Shown here one piece after another: positions 37,127 through 47,878 of a stretch of DNA of 64,000 nt. Position 1 is the first letter of the stretch; the number at the start of each line of letters is the position of its first letter. The stretch is from NCBI GenBank assembly GCA_019671135.1, contig JAHRHY010000027.1:265987-329986 (forward strand). Direction: 5' to 3'. Under the pieces are notes generated by a model. It had not been told where the DNA came from. It was given only the letters and a program-made list of their open reading frames with translations, and searched no databases. A program made the position numbers and the translations under genes. This stretch comes from Linnemannia hyalina. Taxonomy: Eukaryota; Mortierellomycota; Mortierellomycetes; Mortierellales; Mortierellaceae.

Positions 37127-37640
37127 CTAGAGCTGCTTGTTGAGGACATAAAAATGACGCGCGAGTTCTCCGAGCCACTCGGGTTCTATTGCAGTCACCT
37201 CGCGCATATACGCCTTGCCCTTGCCTGTCTCAACCACCTCGTGGAAGATCACCCATTGCGGCGTCTGCTTGAACAAGATCGACACCGGGTGCATCCACAG
37301 CTTCGTCGGAGTGTATGATAAAGCTATCGCCACCTTCGGCCTAGCCTCCAATGCGCTAATTCAATGTGTACCGTCCGAAGCAGTCTTTGCTGCCTGCGCA
37401 AAGTATCCGGACGCGAGGCACTTGTGGATCTTGATCGTTGCTTCGTTGGGATCGCTGACCCTTGATCCATCTACCCCCAAGCATGATGGCAGTTGACTTG
37501 GCCTATTCAGACCAAGTGTCTTGACGAGGTATCGCTCCAAATGTGACCGAATTGAAAGTGCTCTGGACATGGCCTTGAAGTTGATCAAGTGGTTTGCGCA
37601 CCACTTTGAAGACTTTTCAGCTTGTGATGAACGTGGCGTA
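37127..37640 (-). pseudogene. DEAH-box RNA helicase, C-terminal relic
   Basis: On the minus strand the sequence reads as the end of a DEAH helicase: a segment like VYxTFI then KWCANHLINFKAMSRALSIR, IHKCLASGYFAQAAKTASDG, and the OB-fold end LWMHPVSILFKQTPQWVIFH, YMREVTAIEPEWLGELARHF, stop at 37,127. The match is closest in style to DHX35-type proteins. Two lesions are visible: a frame change with a TGA just after an intron acceptor near 37,620, and an in-frame TGA at about 37,361 between the SDGTH and ALEARPK segments. Everything upstream of the last 160 or so residues (all ATPase motifs) is missing. It is a truncated, dead copy whose upstream edge coincides with the start of the duplicated cassette. 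Confidence 0.78.
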
Positions 37641-38186
37641 GACTATAACAAGAATGCAATGATCCAAGGAAAAAAAAGGCGTTAATGTGGGAGTTTTGAA
37701 ACCTCGGGTTCGAAGGGAGTGAGGGTGAGTTCCCAAGAGATGGAAAGGCGCTAACTGGGTCTTCCTCCACCCTTATGGAGGACCTGGTGTCGGCGCCAGG
37801 GGTTGGGTTACTTCGTTCATGGCTTGGGTTGACATGCGTGTCTCGTTTTTTCATATATGTATTTTTTGTTTTTGTGTTGTAGTCGCAGTCATGGTTGGTA
37901 GGAGTGGTGATTCAATGAAATGAGAAAGGGATAGGTATTGTGTGTCGCTGTTGATGAGTCTGTTGATGTATGTTGTTGTTGTTATCGCTGGTGATAAAAT
38001 AAAACACCGGTGATAAAAGAAAACACTCTTTTTGCAACAACTTTTGTTCCCTTATCCTTCTTGTCCTTTCACTTTAGCATCATTCTCCACTCGTTCTCGC
38101 CCACTCACTCTCACACACTTTCATACGCCCGCTCTCACCCACTCTCACATACCCACTCTCACACCCTCACTCACCGATACCTACAC
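37641..38186. other. Upstream region of FHA cassette 1
   Basis: Starts with a copy of the module (TATAACAA...GCAATGATCCA, A-run, GGCGTTAA) found at the edges of the other cassettes. Then comes mixed sequence, and from 38,060 a CT-rich leader with imperfect CACTCTCACA repeats that is also present before the other FHA genes. Confidence 0.55.
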
Positions 38187-39191
38187 ATGGATACGGACGG
38201 CGGCGAGAAGGCGGTTGCCAAGTTGAAGATTTCCCGCTTCCTCAACCAGCCAGAACGGGTATTTTACCTGTACCAAGGCATGAACTCTGTCGGGCGGGAC
38301 CCGAACGTGTGCAACGTCTGGTTGACAGAGAACTTTATCTGTCGTGTACACATGTACATCAGTAAGGACCTTGAAGTAGTTGCTAACACGCCATGAAGCT
38401 AATGAAGTGTGCAAGACGCAATCGAGAGACGATCGAGGATAACTGCTGACATTTTGGTTCCAATCATTTTTTTTCTTCTGTGATTTGGTAGACGTTCAGG
38501 ACGAGCTCATATTCATTCGAGATGGAGTGGAGCGCCCAGTAATCCATCCACCTTCCAGCTATATACCAGAGTGATACCCCATAGGAATAGGCGTGAGGAA
38601 GAGGAAAGAGAAAAGAGTTTTCACAGCGAAAGTCGGAGAGGTGTGGGGTTTTCTCTGACGACGCTTATTGTTTGCTGCTTGTTTGATTATCCAAATAGGG
38701 CAAAAAGCCGACCACGTTGTCCGCCTCCACCTCCACCTGCACCCCACATGTCATGGAGCGCAATGACTGGTACCAATGCACTCGAAAAATGGTAAAGCCA
38801 AGTATATTCATATATACGCGTGCATTTATAGCTGCAATGAACACGGGAACTGGTACCGAGTTGAAAGCCGAGACTAATACCGCATGGGGGTTTTCATTCC
38901 TTTTTTTCTTCATAGAGATTCATACTCGCAGGGCGGTTGACGTTGTTTGGAGTGAGAATGTTGAGAGATACCGAGCAGGAAGCGGCGCCGCGCAAGGTAA
39001 TAATGCAGGAAACAATGCAAGGTTACTTCTCATTTGGTGGCAAGTTAAAGAGCACGGTCAAATTTGCTCTAGATAAATATTTACCCCCTCCTTGTTGCAC
39101 TTGTTTTTGTTGATAGGGCCACATCACCCCAGAACAGCGGACGGCAATCAACAACAGAACACATATGGACGTAACGTTTGTGGGTGAGTGA
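38187..39191 (+). CDS. FHA-domain protein, short form (cassette copy 1)
   Basis: Five exons, 38187-38361, 38492-38538, 38699-38791, 38916-38996 and 39117-39191, join in phase to 156 residues. Exon 1 holds the core of a forkhead-associated (phosphothreonine-binding) domain: FYLYQGMNSVGRDPNVCNVW, then the FHA 'SRVH'-like element ICRVHMYIS. Exon 2 gives ELIFIRDGVERP. Later exons have no known domain. The protein ends TFVGE then TGA, where the middle copy (47,879) continues for about 210 residues. A GTGAGT donor overlaps that end, so splicing to an unseen exon is possible. It sits in the leftmost copy of the duplicated block. Whether it is expressed is unknown. Confidence 0.65.
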
Positions 39192-40689
39192 GGATGGTGT
39201 TTGAAAACGTGGTGGAATTTATACAGGAAGAGTAATTGAGAGCAATGGAAGAAAAAGTAGTAATAGAGCACGCAGGTGCCCTTGCAGTCGCTTAAATAAA
39301 ACTTCCTGTCGTGTTGGTTGTTGTTGTTGTTGTTGTTGTAACGAGTGCAAGGGTGAGGCGATGGGAAGGAAGAGGGAGAAGGGGAAAGAGAAGGGAAGGA
39401 GAAAGGAAGGAGAAGGGAAGGAGAAGAAGGGAAGGAGACGGAGAGAATGAAGAGCGGAGATAGAACCACCTCCTGGATTGAGCGAAGATCGGGCCGTCGA
39501 TCGGGTTGCCGACATTGGTGGTCTTGAACGAAGAGGACGACATTGCTACAACTGTCATAGCCACCGCGCGAGGAGAGCCCAAAAGTCGATAGGCTGTCTC
39601 AAAGGCTAACTTTGGAACCCCCTTACATGGTTGCAGAATTGAATTGACCCGACTGGGACTTAGTGTGGACCAGAGATGAAATCGTATGTAGCGTAAGGAT
39701 TTGGTAAGAGGTGTAGTGATGTGAGCATTGGCGGGTGTTGCTCTTGTTGTGGCGGTGGTGTTGACAGGGTGGAAGATGCGCGGTGGTGATGCTGGTGTGG
39801 GTGTTTACAGTTCGGGGAGAGGCTGAAGTGGAATGGATTTTTGCGCTTGTTACGACTGTTGCTGGTGAGGGGATGGGAGGGCTGAGTGGAAACAAATGTG
39901 ATGAAGATGATGAAGAAAATGAAGAAGAAAGAAGATGAAGAAGAAAATAAAGAAAAGAGTTGAAGGAAGAAGAGGAGGAGCGTATGAAAGTATAAGAGGA
40001 AATATATAAAGGGTCTTGTTGTTCAAGCACCGAGAGTGAGCAGGAGCGAGGTGGCGGTGACGAGATTGCAGTGATGGTGGTATGCATATCCTTTTTTTTC
40101 GGAATAAAGGGTGTTGTTTGTCAGTTATCGTTTAGTCGCTTGTTTTTTTTGCTTGTTTTGTCCATTTGCTGATTGTGTGTACAAAGGACGTTGTTGATTA
40201 TGCTGAGTGAATGTGGGCGAGATCATATGTAATAAGGGCAGAGCGGTAGTAGTTGAGAAGGAGCTGCGAAAGCGGCAGTGGACTGGTCTTATTATAACGA
40301 GTAAGAGAGGAAGAACTAGAAAAGACAAAACAAAGAACAAGGTGAAAAAAATGGGAAGGGTTGAAGAAGTAATAACAAGGAAAAGGCGGGCATACGTTAT
40401 AAGGAATGAGAGATTGGAGAGTCGATGACGAGAGGATGAGACGAGAGGATGAGACGAGAGGATGAGACGAGGTCAGTGTGCTTGTTATTCAATCGGTCCA
40501 CATTAGAGGACAAACAACAACAGCACACACACACATACTGACAGAGAGAGAGAGATAGTGAATAAGACGAAATGGGAGACAAACCTCGTTTTTGTACGTT
40601 GCTGGCCGGTATAGTCTCATAGGCTATAACAATACTGTAATCCAGAAAAAAAAAGGCGTGAAGTAAGTCTCTTGCAAGCTGAATATATA
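39192..40689. repeat. Duplicated spacer of cassette 1
   Basis: Matches 61,431-62,928 of cassette 3 in order and orientation, with many small indels. It contains purine-rich tracts, a (GTT)n run near 39,312-39,340, a CA/GA microsatellite at 40,530-40,556 and the conserved module ending at about 40,660. Short minus-strand frames (VGNPIDG.IFAQSRR, 39,470-39,590) are conserved between copies as protein-like text, but no complete gene can be drawn. Confidence 0.6.
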
Positions 40690-40693
40690 GCTA

Positions 40694-41200
40694 TCACTGT
40701 GCGCAGAGGAGACATCTGTTGGGGAAAAAAATAGTACTTAGGCCAACATAAGAAACCTGCTTCTGGAGCATGTACATGAGGCAACGGCCGGTTGAGCTGG
40801 CAGTAAGACCGTTCTGCCAGACATCGTGCAGAGTCCCGATTCTCTCAAGAGGGACCTTCGCCAACGAGGACCCAACAGGCACAGATTTGGCACGGTGAAT
40901 GACCGACTCGCCCTCACCTCCGAGGGAAGTAACTGAGGCCTGTTGGTCGAGGAGGAGGAGGAGGATGTCGACTTCGGACTTGTTCAGTTAGACAACGGCA
41001 AGAACGGTTGCGATTGCGATCGTCATGAGGATGATGAGTGCGTCGACCTCCATTTTCTTTCTTGATGTATCGTCCAACATCACAGAACCCCTAGGAAGGT
41101 TGGCAAATCCAGTACGCCTGTTGAACATCATACTCTTTCTTTGTTCTTATCATCGATCGTGCTCTTGGTCTTTCACCTCTTCGCCTACATCCCACCTGAC
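40694..41200 (-). pseudogene. Relic of a single-span membrane protein (cassette 1 copy)
   Basis: Minus-strand frame with a hydrophobic segment followed by DQQASVTSLGGEGESVIHRA and KSVPVGSSLAKVPLERIGTL, ending at 40,694. In this copy the last 90 or so codons stay in one frame, but a TAA breaks the membrane segment (AVLAVV then stop). The copies at 46,491 and 62,966 have the intact membrane segment and instead a one-base insertion before HRAKSVPVG. I do not recognise the protein. Confidence 0.55.
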
Positions 41201-41218
41201 CTCACACTCCCTTGACTC

Positions 41219-43670
41219 CTAAAGAAAAAAGGCAATAGGGACTAAACTTGTCTTTGTCGGATCGATTCTGGTGCATGAGTGGTGTGGTTGCAAAGGCCAT
41301 CTGCAAGTGGTCGTGAGAGGTGAGAGGCGAGAGTGGAGGCTATTGGGGTAGGAGGGTCGCAGATAGAAAAAGTACAGGTAGGAATAAAAAGGAGATATGC
41401 TCATTTGACACACGATCATAAATAATTACCACTGACGCGTACCGCGATCAAAACGAAAACGCGCTCGTGGAAAGTCTCTTAATTCAAACACATGTCTTGT
41501 TCAGAACCAAAAATGTCTGTTTGCATGCTTGTCAGTCATTGTTTGCTGGTCAGTCATTGTTTGCTTGTCAGTCATTGTTGCTGGTCAGTCATTGTTTGCT
41601 TGTCAGTCATTGTTTGCTTGTCAGTCATTGTTTAATGTCCAATAATACTCTGTGTGCTATGAAACCGATGCTATCCACGTCCGTGGCCATCACCACGATC
41701 ACAACCACTCCTTGTCGATTTTTGTTCCCCTCGTTTCCAGTCTTGTCCGTCTCGAACACGCCATTCTTGTCGAATCTGGTCCGCATCCTGATTAACATCC
41801 TAGGGACATATGAGAGAGAAAGAGTGGGGAAAAAAGTTAACATGAGAGCCAGAAATACTAACGATATTAAGGTGCCATTGGAAAGAAAAGTGAAAAAAAA
41901 AGTGACCATATAACATAATAAGAAAGAAAGAAAAAAAAAGCGAGCAATAACAACATCTGTCTCCGGTTGGCCTCCGTAAACTCGCAAAATAGAGGCCCCA
42001 ACCCAGAGCCTACCGCCCATCCTTCAGAGGGTAGTGAGACTACATCTCTTTATACTACTTCTTATATGCTACTCCGACGAATACTCAGCAACAACATTAG
42101 GGCCAAATATGTCCAGAAGACTGGCACTCGGTCGGCCCGATGCCTTAGACATGTTGAAATGTCTTTCGCTCGCGACAATTCGCAGGCGCGTAAATACGCC
42201 CCTTTTCTGCCGGCAATAAAGAGCATGCAGTGTCTCAATGTAAACAAGGCATGTGCACTTGTTTATCTCTGAAGGCCTCAGGCCTTGCAAGTTCCGAGAA
42301 GGGACCATACCTTGCAAGCGCAAATGTGTCAGTTGAGCACCTTCCTCTCCCTCCGTCTTATATCCTCGTCTATGACCTCTTCTGCCTTTTCCACTCCTCT
42401 TTTCTCCCTTAAAAAAAATCAATAAACTGGCACTTATCTTTTTGTCAGCTTTTTGGTTGTTCGACCAGGGTGTTGTTGTTTTGAATGTTAGACTTGTGGA
42501 AAGGGGCAGAGATGAGGAAAAGTCGTGGGAGGCGTGTGTTCCTGCTTTTTGTTCCGTGGCTGTGGAGTAGAGGGTTGGGATGGGTGAAGAAGAAGAGAAG
42601 GTCAGCAAACAAAGCATCAGCCAACACGCTTCGAATCGATTACGTTGCAGAAAGGAGACAAGGGCGGTCGAAAGGGCTGACAATGAGGGAAGGGAAGAAG
42701 GGAAGAAAGGTAAAGAAGTGAAAAAGGGAATGGGGAGAGTGAAGGGTTGAGGGAAGAGAGATAGGGGAAGGGGTGTAAGGGGTCGTTGTTTGGTTACCGT
42801 TCGTCGTCGTTTCGGAAGTGAAGGTGAGGGCGAAGGTGAGGGCGAAGGTGAGGGTGAAGGTGGGGGTGAAGGTGAGGGGAACGAGAGAAGAAGGGAAGGA
42901 AAAAAGAAAGGAAAGAAGGATGGAAAGGAAAGGACGGAGATAAGAAAGAATAGACTGATGGTCTGCCGAAAAAATGACAGCCAGTCCCTTTTTTCATATG
43001 CTCCCGTCCTTTTTGCCTGCACGCTGATCGTGTGCACTCCCTTATCCTGATGAAAGGACGTCATTGGTTTATTCAAGGAAAACGAAAGGAAAGAAATAAC
43101 GCCATTGGTTTATTCAAGGAAAATGAAGGAAAGAAAGGACGCCAAGACGCGGAGGGATAAGACAAAGTGCACATGGTATGACGACCGTGGGAACGATAGA
43201 TACAAGAAAGAGGAAAAAGAAAGGCAACGAGCGTCCCAGTCAAACAAACAAAAGACAACTGCAACATGAAACAACGCGCATAGCACATACAAAATCCATG
43301 AAATAGACGCGAAAGGTGGTTGTCCTGTTTTTGTGCAAGGTGAGGGGAGCTAGAAAGAAGAAAAAAAAGGAGAGAAAGAGAGGGAATCAGCATGCCAAAC
43401 TGATTTCGGCCTTTTTTTTTTTTTTTTTTTTTTCTTTTTTGGAAATGCCCATTCATCAATGCACCGACCGGGTCCTAGATTCCTGTCGTTCATTCTCCTG
43501 ATTCGTAACCTCGTTGATCACAACTTGACTTTTTTCGCATTTTGCATTTTGCATGGACCGACATTGGTTCATCATCGGACTTGAAAGGCCCGGATCATCT
43601 CACATTGTTCGTATGTCCAAAGCAGAGTGTGGCGAATGATCTATATGTAAAATTTTACATGGGTTTAGCA
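41219..43670 (+). repeat. Left arm of a 2.45-kb near-perfect palindrome
   Basis: Positions x in this arm pair with 87,667 minus x on the other strand. All frames I compared are identical between arms, and I noticed one mismatch (C at 41,759 against the partner at 45,908). The arm is low-complexity: purine-rich tracts, a GAAGGTGAGGGC repeat at 42,818-42,880, an A/T homopolymer of over 20 at 43,412. No transposase or other known gene is visible. Outside 41,219 the match to the right side continues but is clearly more diverged. Confidence 0.93.
41529..41634 (+). repeat. 18-19 bp minisatellite in left palindrome arm
   Basis: Six tandem copies of GTCAGTCATTGTTTGCTT/G, two variants alternating. 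The same array is mirrored at 46,033-46,138 and repeated at 63,811-63,916. Confidence 0.9.
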
Positions 43671-43996
43671 AGACCGACTTGGTTATTTTAAATACCACAA
43701 GCTCAATACACTTTCTACGGGTAACCTCATAGCAGTTCAACACCAAGGACACGAAGTGGGATCTAGAAAATAGGAAACATATGGAACTATTAGATCCTAC
43801 ATGGAAGATATCGTTAAAGCATGTTTTGTTACATTGGGGGGTCTGGCACGAATTCACACATTGTGATATTACTCTCTATTGAGAATGACTGCCTCCGCGC
43901 ATCAAAGACCTTTAGGTTCCACTTCATGTCCTTAGTATGGAGCTGCTATTAATTTACCCGTAGGGAGCTTGTGGTATTTAAATAATCAGGTCGGTC
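43671..43996. other. Centre of the palindrome
   Basis: The spacer between the near-identical arms. Its outer 90 bases on each side are still recognisable as inverted copies (both have CCACAAGCTC and CTACGGGTA) but with indels and substitutions. Only about 150 bases in the middle (roughly 43,760-43,910) are unpaired. No gene. Confidence 0.75.
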
Positions 43997-46448
43997 TGCT
44001 AAACCCATGTAAAATTTTACATATAGATCATTCGCCACACTCTGCTTTGGACATACGAACAATGTGAGATGATCCGGGCCTTTCAAGTCCGATGATGAAC
44101 CAATGTCGGTCCATGCAAAATGCAAAATGCGAAAAAAGTCAAGTTGTGATCAACGAGGTTACGAATCAGGAGAATGAACGACAGGAATCTAGGACCCGGT
44201 CGGTGCATTGATGAATGGGCATTTCCAAAAAAGAAAAAAAAAAAAAAAAAAAAAAGGCCGAAATCAGTTTGGCATGCTGATTCCCTCTCTTTCTCTCCTT
44301 TTTTTTCTTCTTTCTAGCTCCCCTCACCTTGCACAAAAACAGGACAACCACCTTTCGCGTCTATTTCATGGATTTTGTATGTGCTATGCGCGTTGTTTCA
44401 TGTTGCAGTTGTCTTTTGTTTGTTTGACTGGGACGCTCGTTGCCTTTCTTTTTCCTCTTTCTTGTATCTATCGTTCCCACGGTCGTCATACCATGTGCAC
44501 TTTGTCTTATCCCTCCGCGTCTTGGCGTCCTTTCTTTCCTTCATTTTCCTTGAATAAACCAATGGCGTTATTTCTTTCCTTTCGTTTTCCTTGAATAAAC
44601 CAATGACGTCCTTTCATCAGGATAAGGGAGTGCACACGATCAGCGTGCAGGCAAAAAGGACGGGAGCATATGAAAAAAGGGACTGGCTGTCATTTTTTCG
44701 GCAGACCATCAGTCTATTCTTTCTTATCTCCGTCCTTTCCTTTCCATCCTTCTTTCCTTTCTTTTTTCCTTCCCTTCTTCTCTCGTTCCCCTCACCTTCA
44801 CCCCCACCTTCACCCTCACCTTCGCCCTCACCTTCGCCCTCACCTTCACTTCCGAAACGACGACGAACGGTAACCAAACAACGACCCCTTACACCCCTTC
44901 CCCTATCTCTCTTCCCTCAACCCTTCACTCTCCCCATTCCCTTTTTCACTTCTTTACCTTTCTTCCCTTCTTCCCTTCCCTCATTGTCAGCCCTTTCGAC
45001 CGCCCTTGTCTCCTTTCTGCAACGTAATCGATTCGAAGCGTGTTGGCTGATGCTTTGTTTGCTGACCTTCTCTTCTTCTTCACCCATCCCAACCCTCTAC
45101 TCCACAGCCACGGAACAAAAAGCAGGAACACACGCCTCCCACGACTTTTCCTCATCTCTGCCCCTTTCCACAAGTCTAACATTCAAAACAACAACACCCT
45201 GGTCGAACAACCAAAAAGCTGACAAAAAGATAAGTGCCAGTTTATTGATTTTTTTTAAGGGAGAAAAGAGGAGTGGAAAAGGCAGAAGAGGTCATAGACG
45301 AGGATATAAGACGGAGGGAGAGGAAGGTGCTCAACTGACACATTTGCGCTTGCAAGGTATGGTCCCTTCTCGGAACTTGCAAGGCCTGAGGCCTTCAGAG
45401 ATAAACAAGTGCACATGCCTTGTTTACATTGAGACACTGCATGCTCTTTATTGCCGGCAGAAAAGGGGCGTATTTACGCGCCTGCGAATTGTCGCGAGCG
45501 AAAGACATTTCAACATGTCTAAGGCATCGGGCCGACCGAGTGCCAGTCTTCTGGACATATTTGGCCCTAATGTTGTTGCTGAGTATTCGTCGGAGTAGCA
45601 TATAAGAAGTAGTATAAAGAGATGTAGTCTCACTACCCTCTGAAGGATGGGCGGTAGGCTCTGGGTTGGGGCCTCTATTTTGCGAGTTTACGGAGGCCAA
45701 CCGGAGACAGATGTTGTTATTGCTCGCTTTTTTTTTCTTTCTTTCTTATTATGTTATATGGTCACTTTTTTTTTCACTTTTCTTTCCAATGGCACCTTAA
45801 TATCGTTAGTATTTCTGGCTCTCATGTTAACTTTTTTCCCCACTCTTTCTCTCTCATATGTCCCTAGGATGTTAATCAGGATGCGGACCAGATTCGACAA
45901 GAATGGCATGTTCGAGACGGACAAGACTGGAAACGAGGGGAACAAAAATCGACAAGGAGTGGTTGTGATCGTGGTGATGGCCACGGACGTGGATAGCATC
46001 GGTTTCATAGCACACAGAGTATTATTGGACATTAAACAATGACTGACAAGCAAACAATGACTGACAAGCAAACAATGACTGACCAGCAACAATGACTGAC
46101 AAGCAAACAATGACTGACCAGCAAACAATGACTGACAAGCATGCAAACAGACATTTTTGGTTCTGAACAAGACATGTGTTTGAATTAAGAGACTTTCCAC
46201 GAGCGCGTTTTCGTTTTGATCGCGGTACGCGTCAGTGGTAATTATTTATGATCGTGTGTCAAATGAGCATATCTCCTTTTTATTCCTACCTGTACTTTTT
46301 CTATCTGCGACCCTCCTACCCCAATAGCCTCCACTCTCGCCTCTCACCTCTCACGACCACTTGCAGATGGCCTTTGCAACCACACCACTCATGCACCAGA
46401 ATCGATCCGACAAAGACAAGTTTAGTCCCTATTGCCTTTTTTCTTTAG
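43997..46448 (-). repeat. Right arm of the 2.45-kb palindrome
   Basis: Inverted copy of 41,219-43,670. At its outer edge the sequence continues into 46,449-47,020, which is near-identical in inverted form to 62,929-63,500. So the right arm belongs to the middle cassette and the left arm to cassette 1. Confidence 0.93.
46033..46138 (-). repeat. 18-19 bp minisatellite in right palindrome arm
   Basis: Mirror image of the array at 41,529-41,634: six units containing CAATGACTGAC. Confidence 0.9.
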
Positions 46449-46983
46449 GAGTCAAGGGAGTGTGAGGTCAGGTGGGATGTAGGTGAAGAGGTGAAAGACC
46501 AAGAGCACGACGATAAGAATAAAGAAAAAGAGGATGGTGCTCAACAGGCGTCCTGGATTACCAACCTTTCTAGGGGTTCTGTGGCGTTGGACGATACACC
46601 AAGAAAGAAAATAGAAGTCGACGCACTCATCATCCTCGTGATGATCGCAATCGCAGCCGTTCTTGCCGTTGTCAAACTCAACAAGTCCGAAGCCGACATC
46701 CACCACCCCCTCCTCCTCGACCAACAGGCCTCAATTACTCCCCTCGCGGGTGAGGGCTGCGTAGGTCATTCACCGTGCCAAATCTGTGCCTGTTGGGTCC
46801 TCGTTGGCAAAGGTTCCTCTTGAGAGAATCGGGACTCTGCACGATGTCTGGCAGAACGGTCTTACTGCCAGCTCAACCGGCCGCTGCTTTATGTACATGC
46901 TCCAGTACCAGTTTTCTTATGTCGGGCTAAGTGTACTGTTTTTTTTCCCCAAGAGATGCCGATGTCTCCTCTGCGCACATTGA
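46449..46983 (+). pseudogene. Relic of a single-span membrane protein (cassette 2 copy)
   Basis: The frame runs from an AG acceptor-like site at 46,449 through a polar stretch (KDQEHDDKNKEKEDG), a membrane segment (ALIILVMIAIAAVLAVV) and DQQASITPLAGEG. A one-base insertion at about 46,760 then shifts the frame, and the rest (SVPVGSSLAKVPLERIGTL, LTASSTGRCFMYMLQYQ) follows in another frame to 46,983. The cassette 3 copy shares this lesion; the cassette 1 copy does not. Confidence 0.6.
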
Positions 46984-47020
46984 GAGCCATACATTCAGCT
47001 TGCAACAAGACTTACTTTAC

Positions 47021-47600
47021 ACGACCTACTACCACGGCACTCCACACTGTGGATGTCTTGACTATCGAATTGTTAACCCTGATATCGACTTGACCAACAC
47101 CGATGCCAGCAACTGGTGCGACAGAGCCTGCGCGACTTATGGGATATTGAACCATGGCCACCTGCGAGCCTACAGCAGAGGAGGTAGTAGACGCACTGTC
47201 ACATCTAATTGAGAGTTTCTCGACTGGAGGCCTCCATTAGATGCTTTGCAGCTCATCGATTTTGTTCGACTTGGCAATGAATCAATGAACTCTTAGGCAA
47301 TTTCTTTTCTGTCTAAACTGAACGAACGGCACACAACTATGCTTTGATAAAATCCGACCAGCAGGCATTCTTGTCCATGTTCTTCTCAAGACTCGATTCG
47401 TCAACTTTAAAAATGCTGGCGTGTGCTTTGTCCAAAACGACACGGTAGGGTTGCACAAAAATCTTGATGCACGCGTTTACTTCTCCTTGTGATTTTCCTT
47501 CCTCCGAAATGTAACGCGCACAAACCCATCCTTTTTGTTGCTATTGGTGATTTGATAGGACTTCCTGCCTTGTTTCTTGACTGTCCTTCGCAACTCCTAG
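47021..47600 (+). pseudogene. Decayed HGT/HCGC-family copy (copy C)
   Basis: Three segments match copy B at 22,169: exon 1 from YYHGTPHCGC to a donor at 47,184 (the N-terminal 50 residues are missing), exon 2 at 47,297-47,444 and exon 3 at 47,559-47,600 (DFLPCFLTVLRNS then stop, 42 nt as in B). Exon 2 has an in-frame TAA right after NFFSV and a later frame change, so no full protein is made. Both introns align with those of copy B base by base over most of their length, so the duplication is fairly recent. The left junction is sharp at 47,020/47,021, where the cassette sequence (CTTACTTTAC) switches to the gene. Confidence 0.82.
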
Positions 47601-47718
47601 ACAATTCGTCGTGGACGCTCGAGGGTTCAGTGGCGCCATGACATCCTTCATCGCCATCACCCTTCCCTCTTTTCCACCTCCGCTTTGCTTCGTTCGAAAT
47701 CATTTTTTCTTCTGCCGT

Positions 47719-47757
47719 TATCATCATCATTATCATCATCATCATCATCATCATCAT
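47719..47757. repeat. (ATC)n microsatellite
   Basis: About 13 ATC/ATT triplets just downstream of the decayed copy C. Confidence 0.9.
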
Positions 47758-47878
47758 TTTTCAGTTGATCATTTCCTTTCTTGGAGCCCCCTTCCTTCTT
47801 GTTGCACCTGAATAAAAGATCACGAACACTGACAGCAATCCAACGCGAGATTTTATCATTTTTTATTGATATGTCTAT

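Noticed and set aside
37127..37588. The helicase segments as a functional small gene joined by a 16-nt intron
   Set aside because: A 16-nt intron is too short to splice, and all ATPase motifs upstream are missing.
42069..43076. 335-codon frame in the palindrome arm, mirrored at 44,591-45,598
   Set aside because: Composition is Ser/Pro/Phe-rich with an SPSPSP run from a DNA repeat; there is no sign of selection, and the mirror copy is explained by the palindrome itself.
45647..46042. 131-codon frame in the palindrome arm (VVVIVVMATDVDSIGFIAHR)
   Set aside because: No homologue or start context is apparent and its other half overlaps the minisatellite; kept only as part of the repeat.
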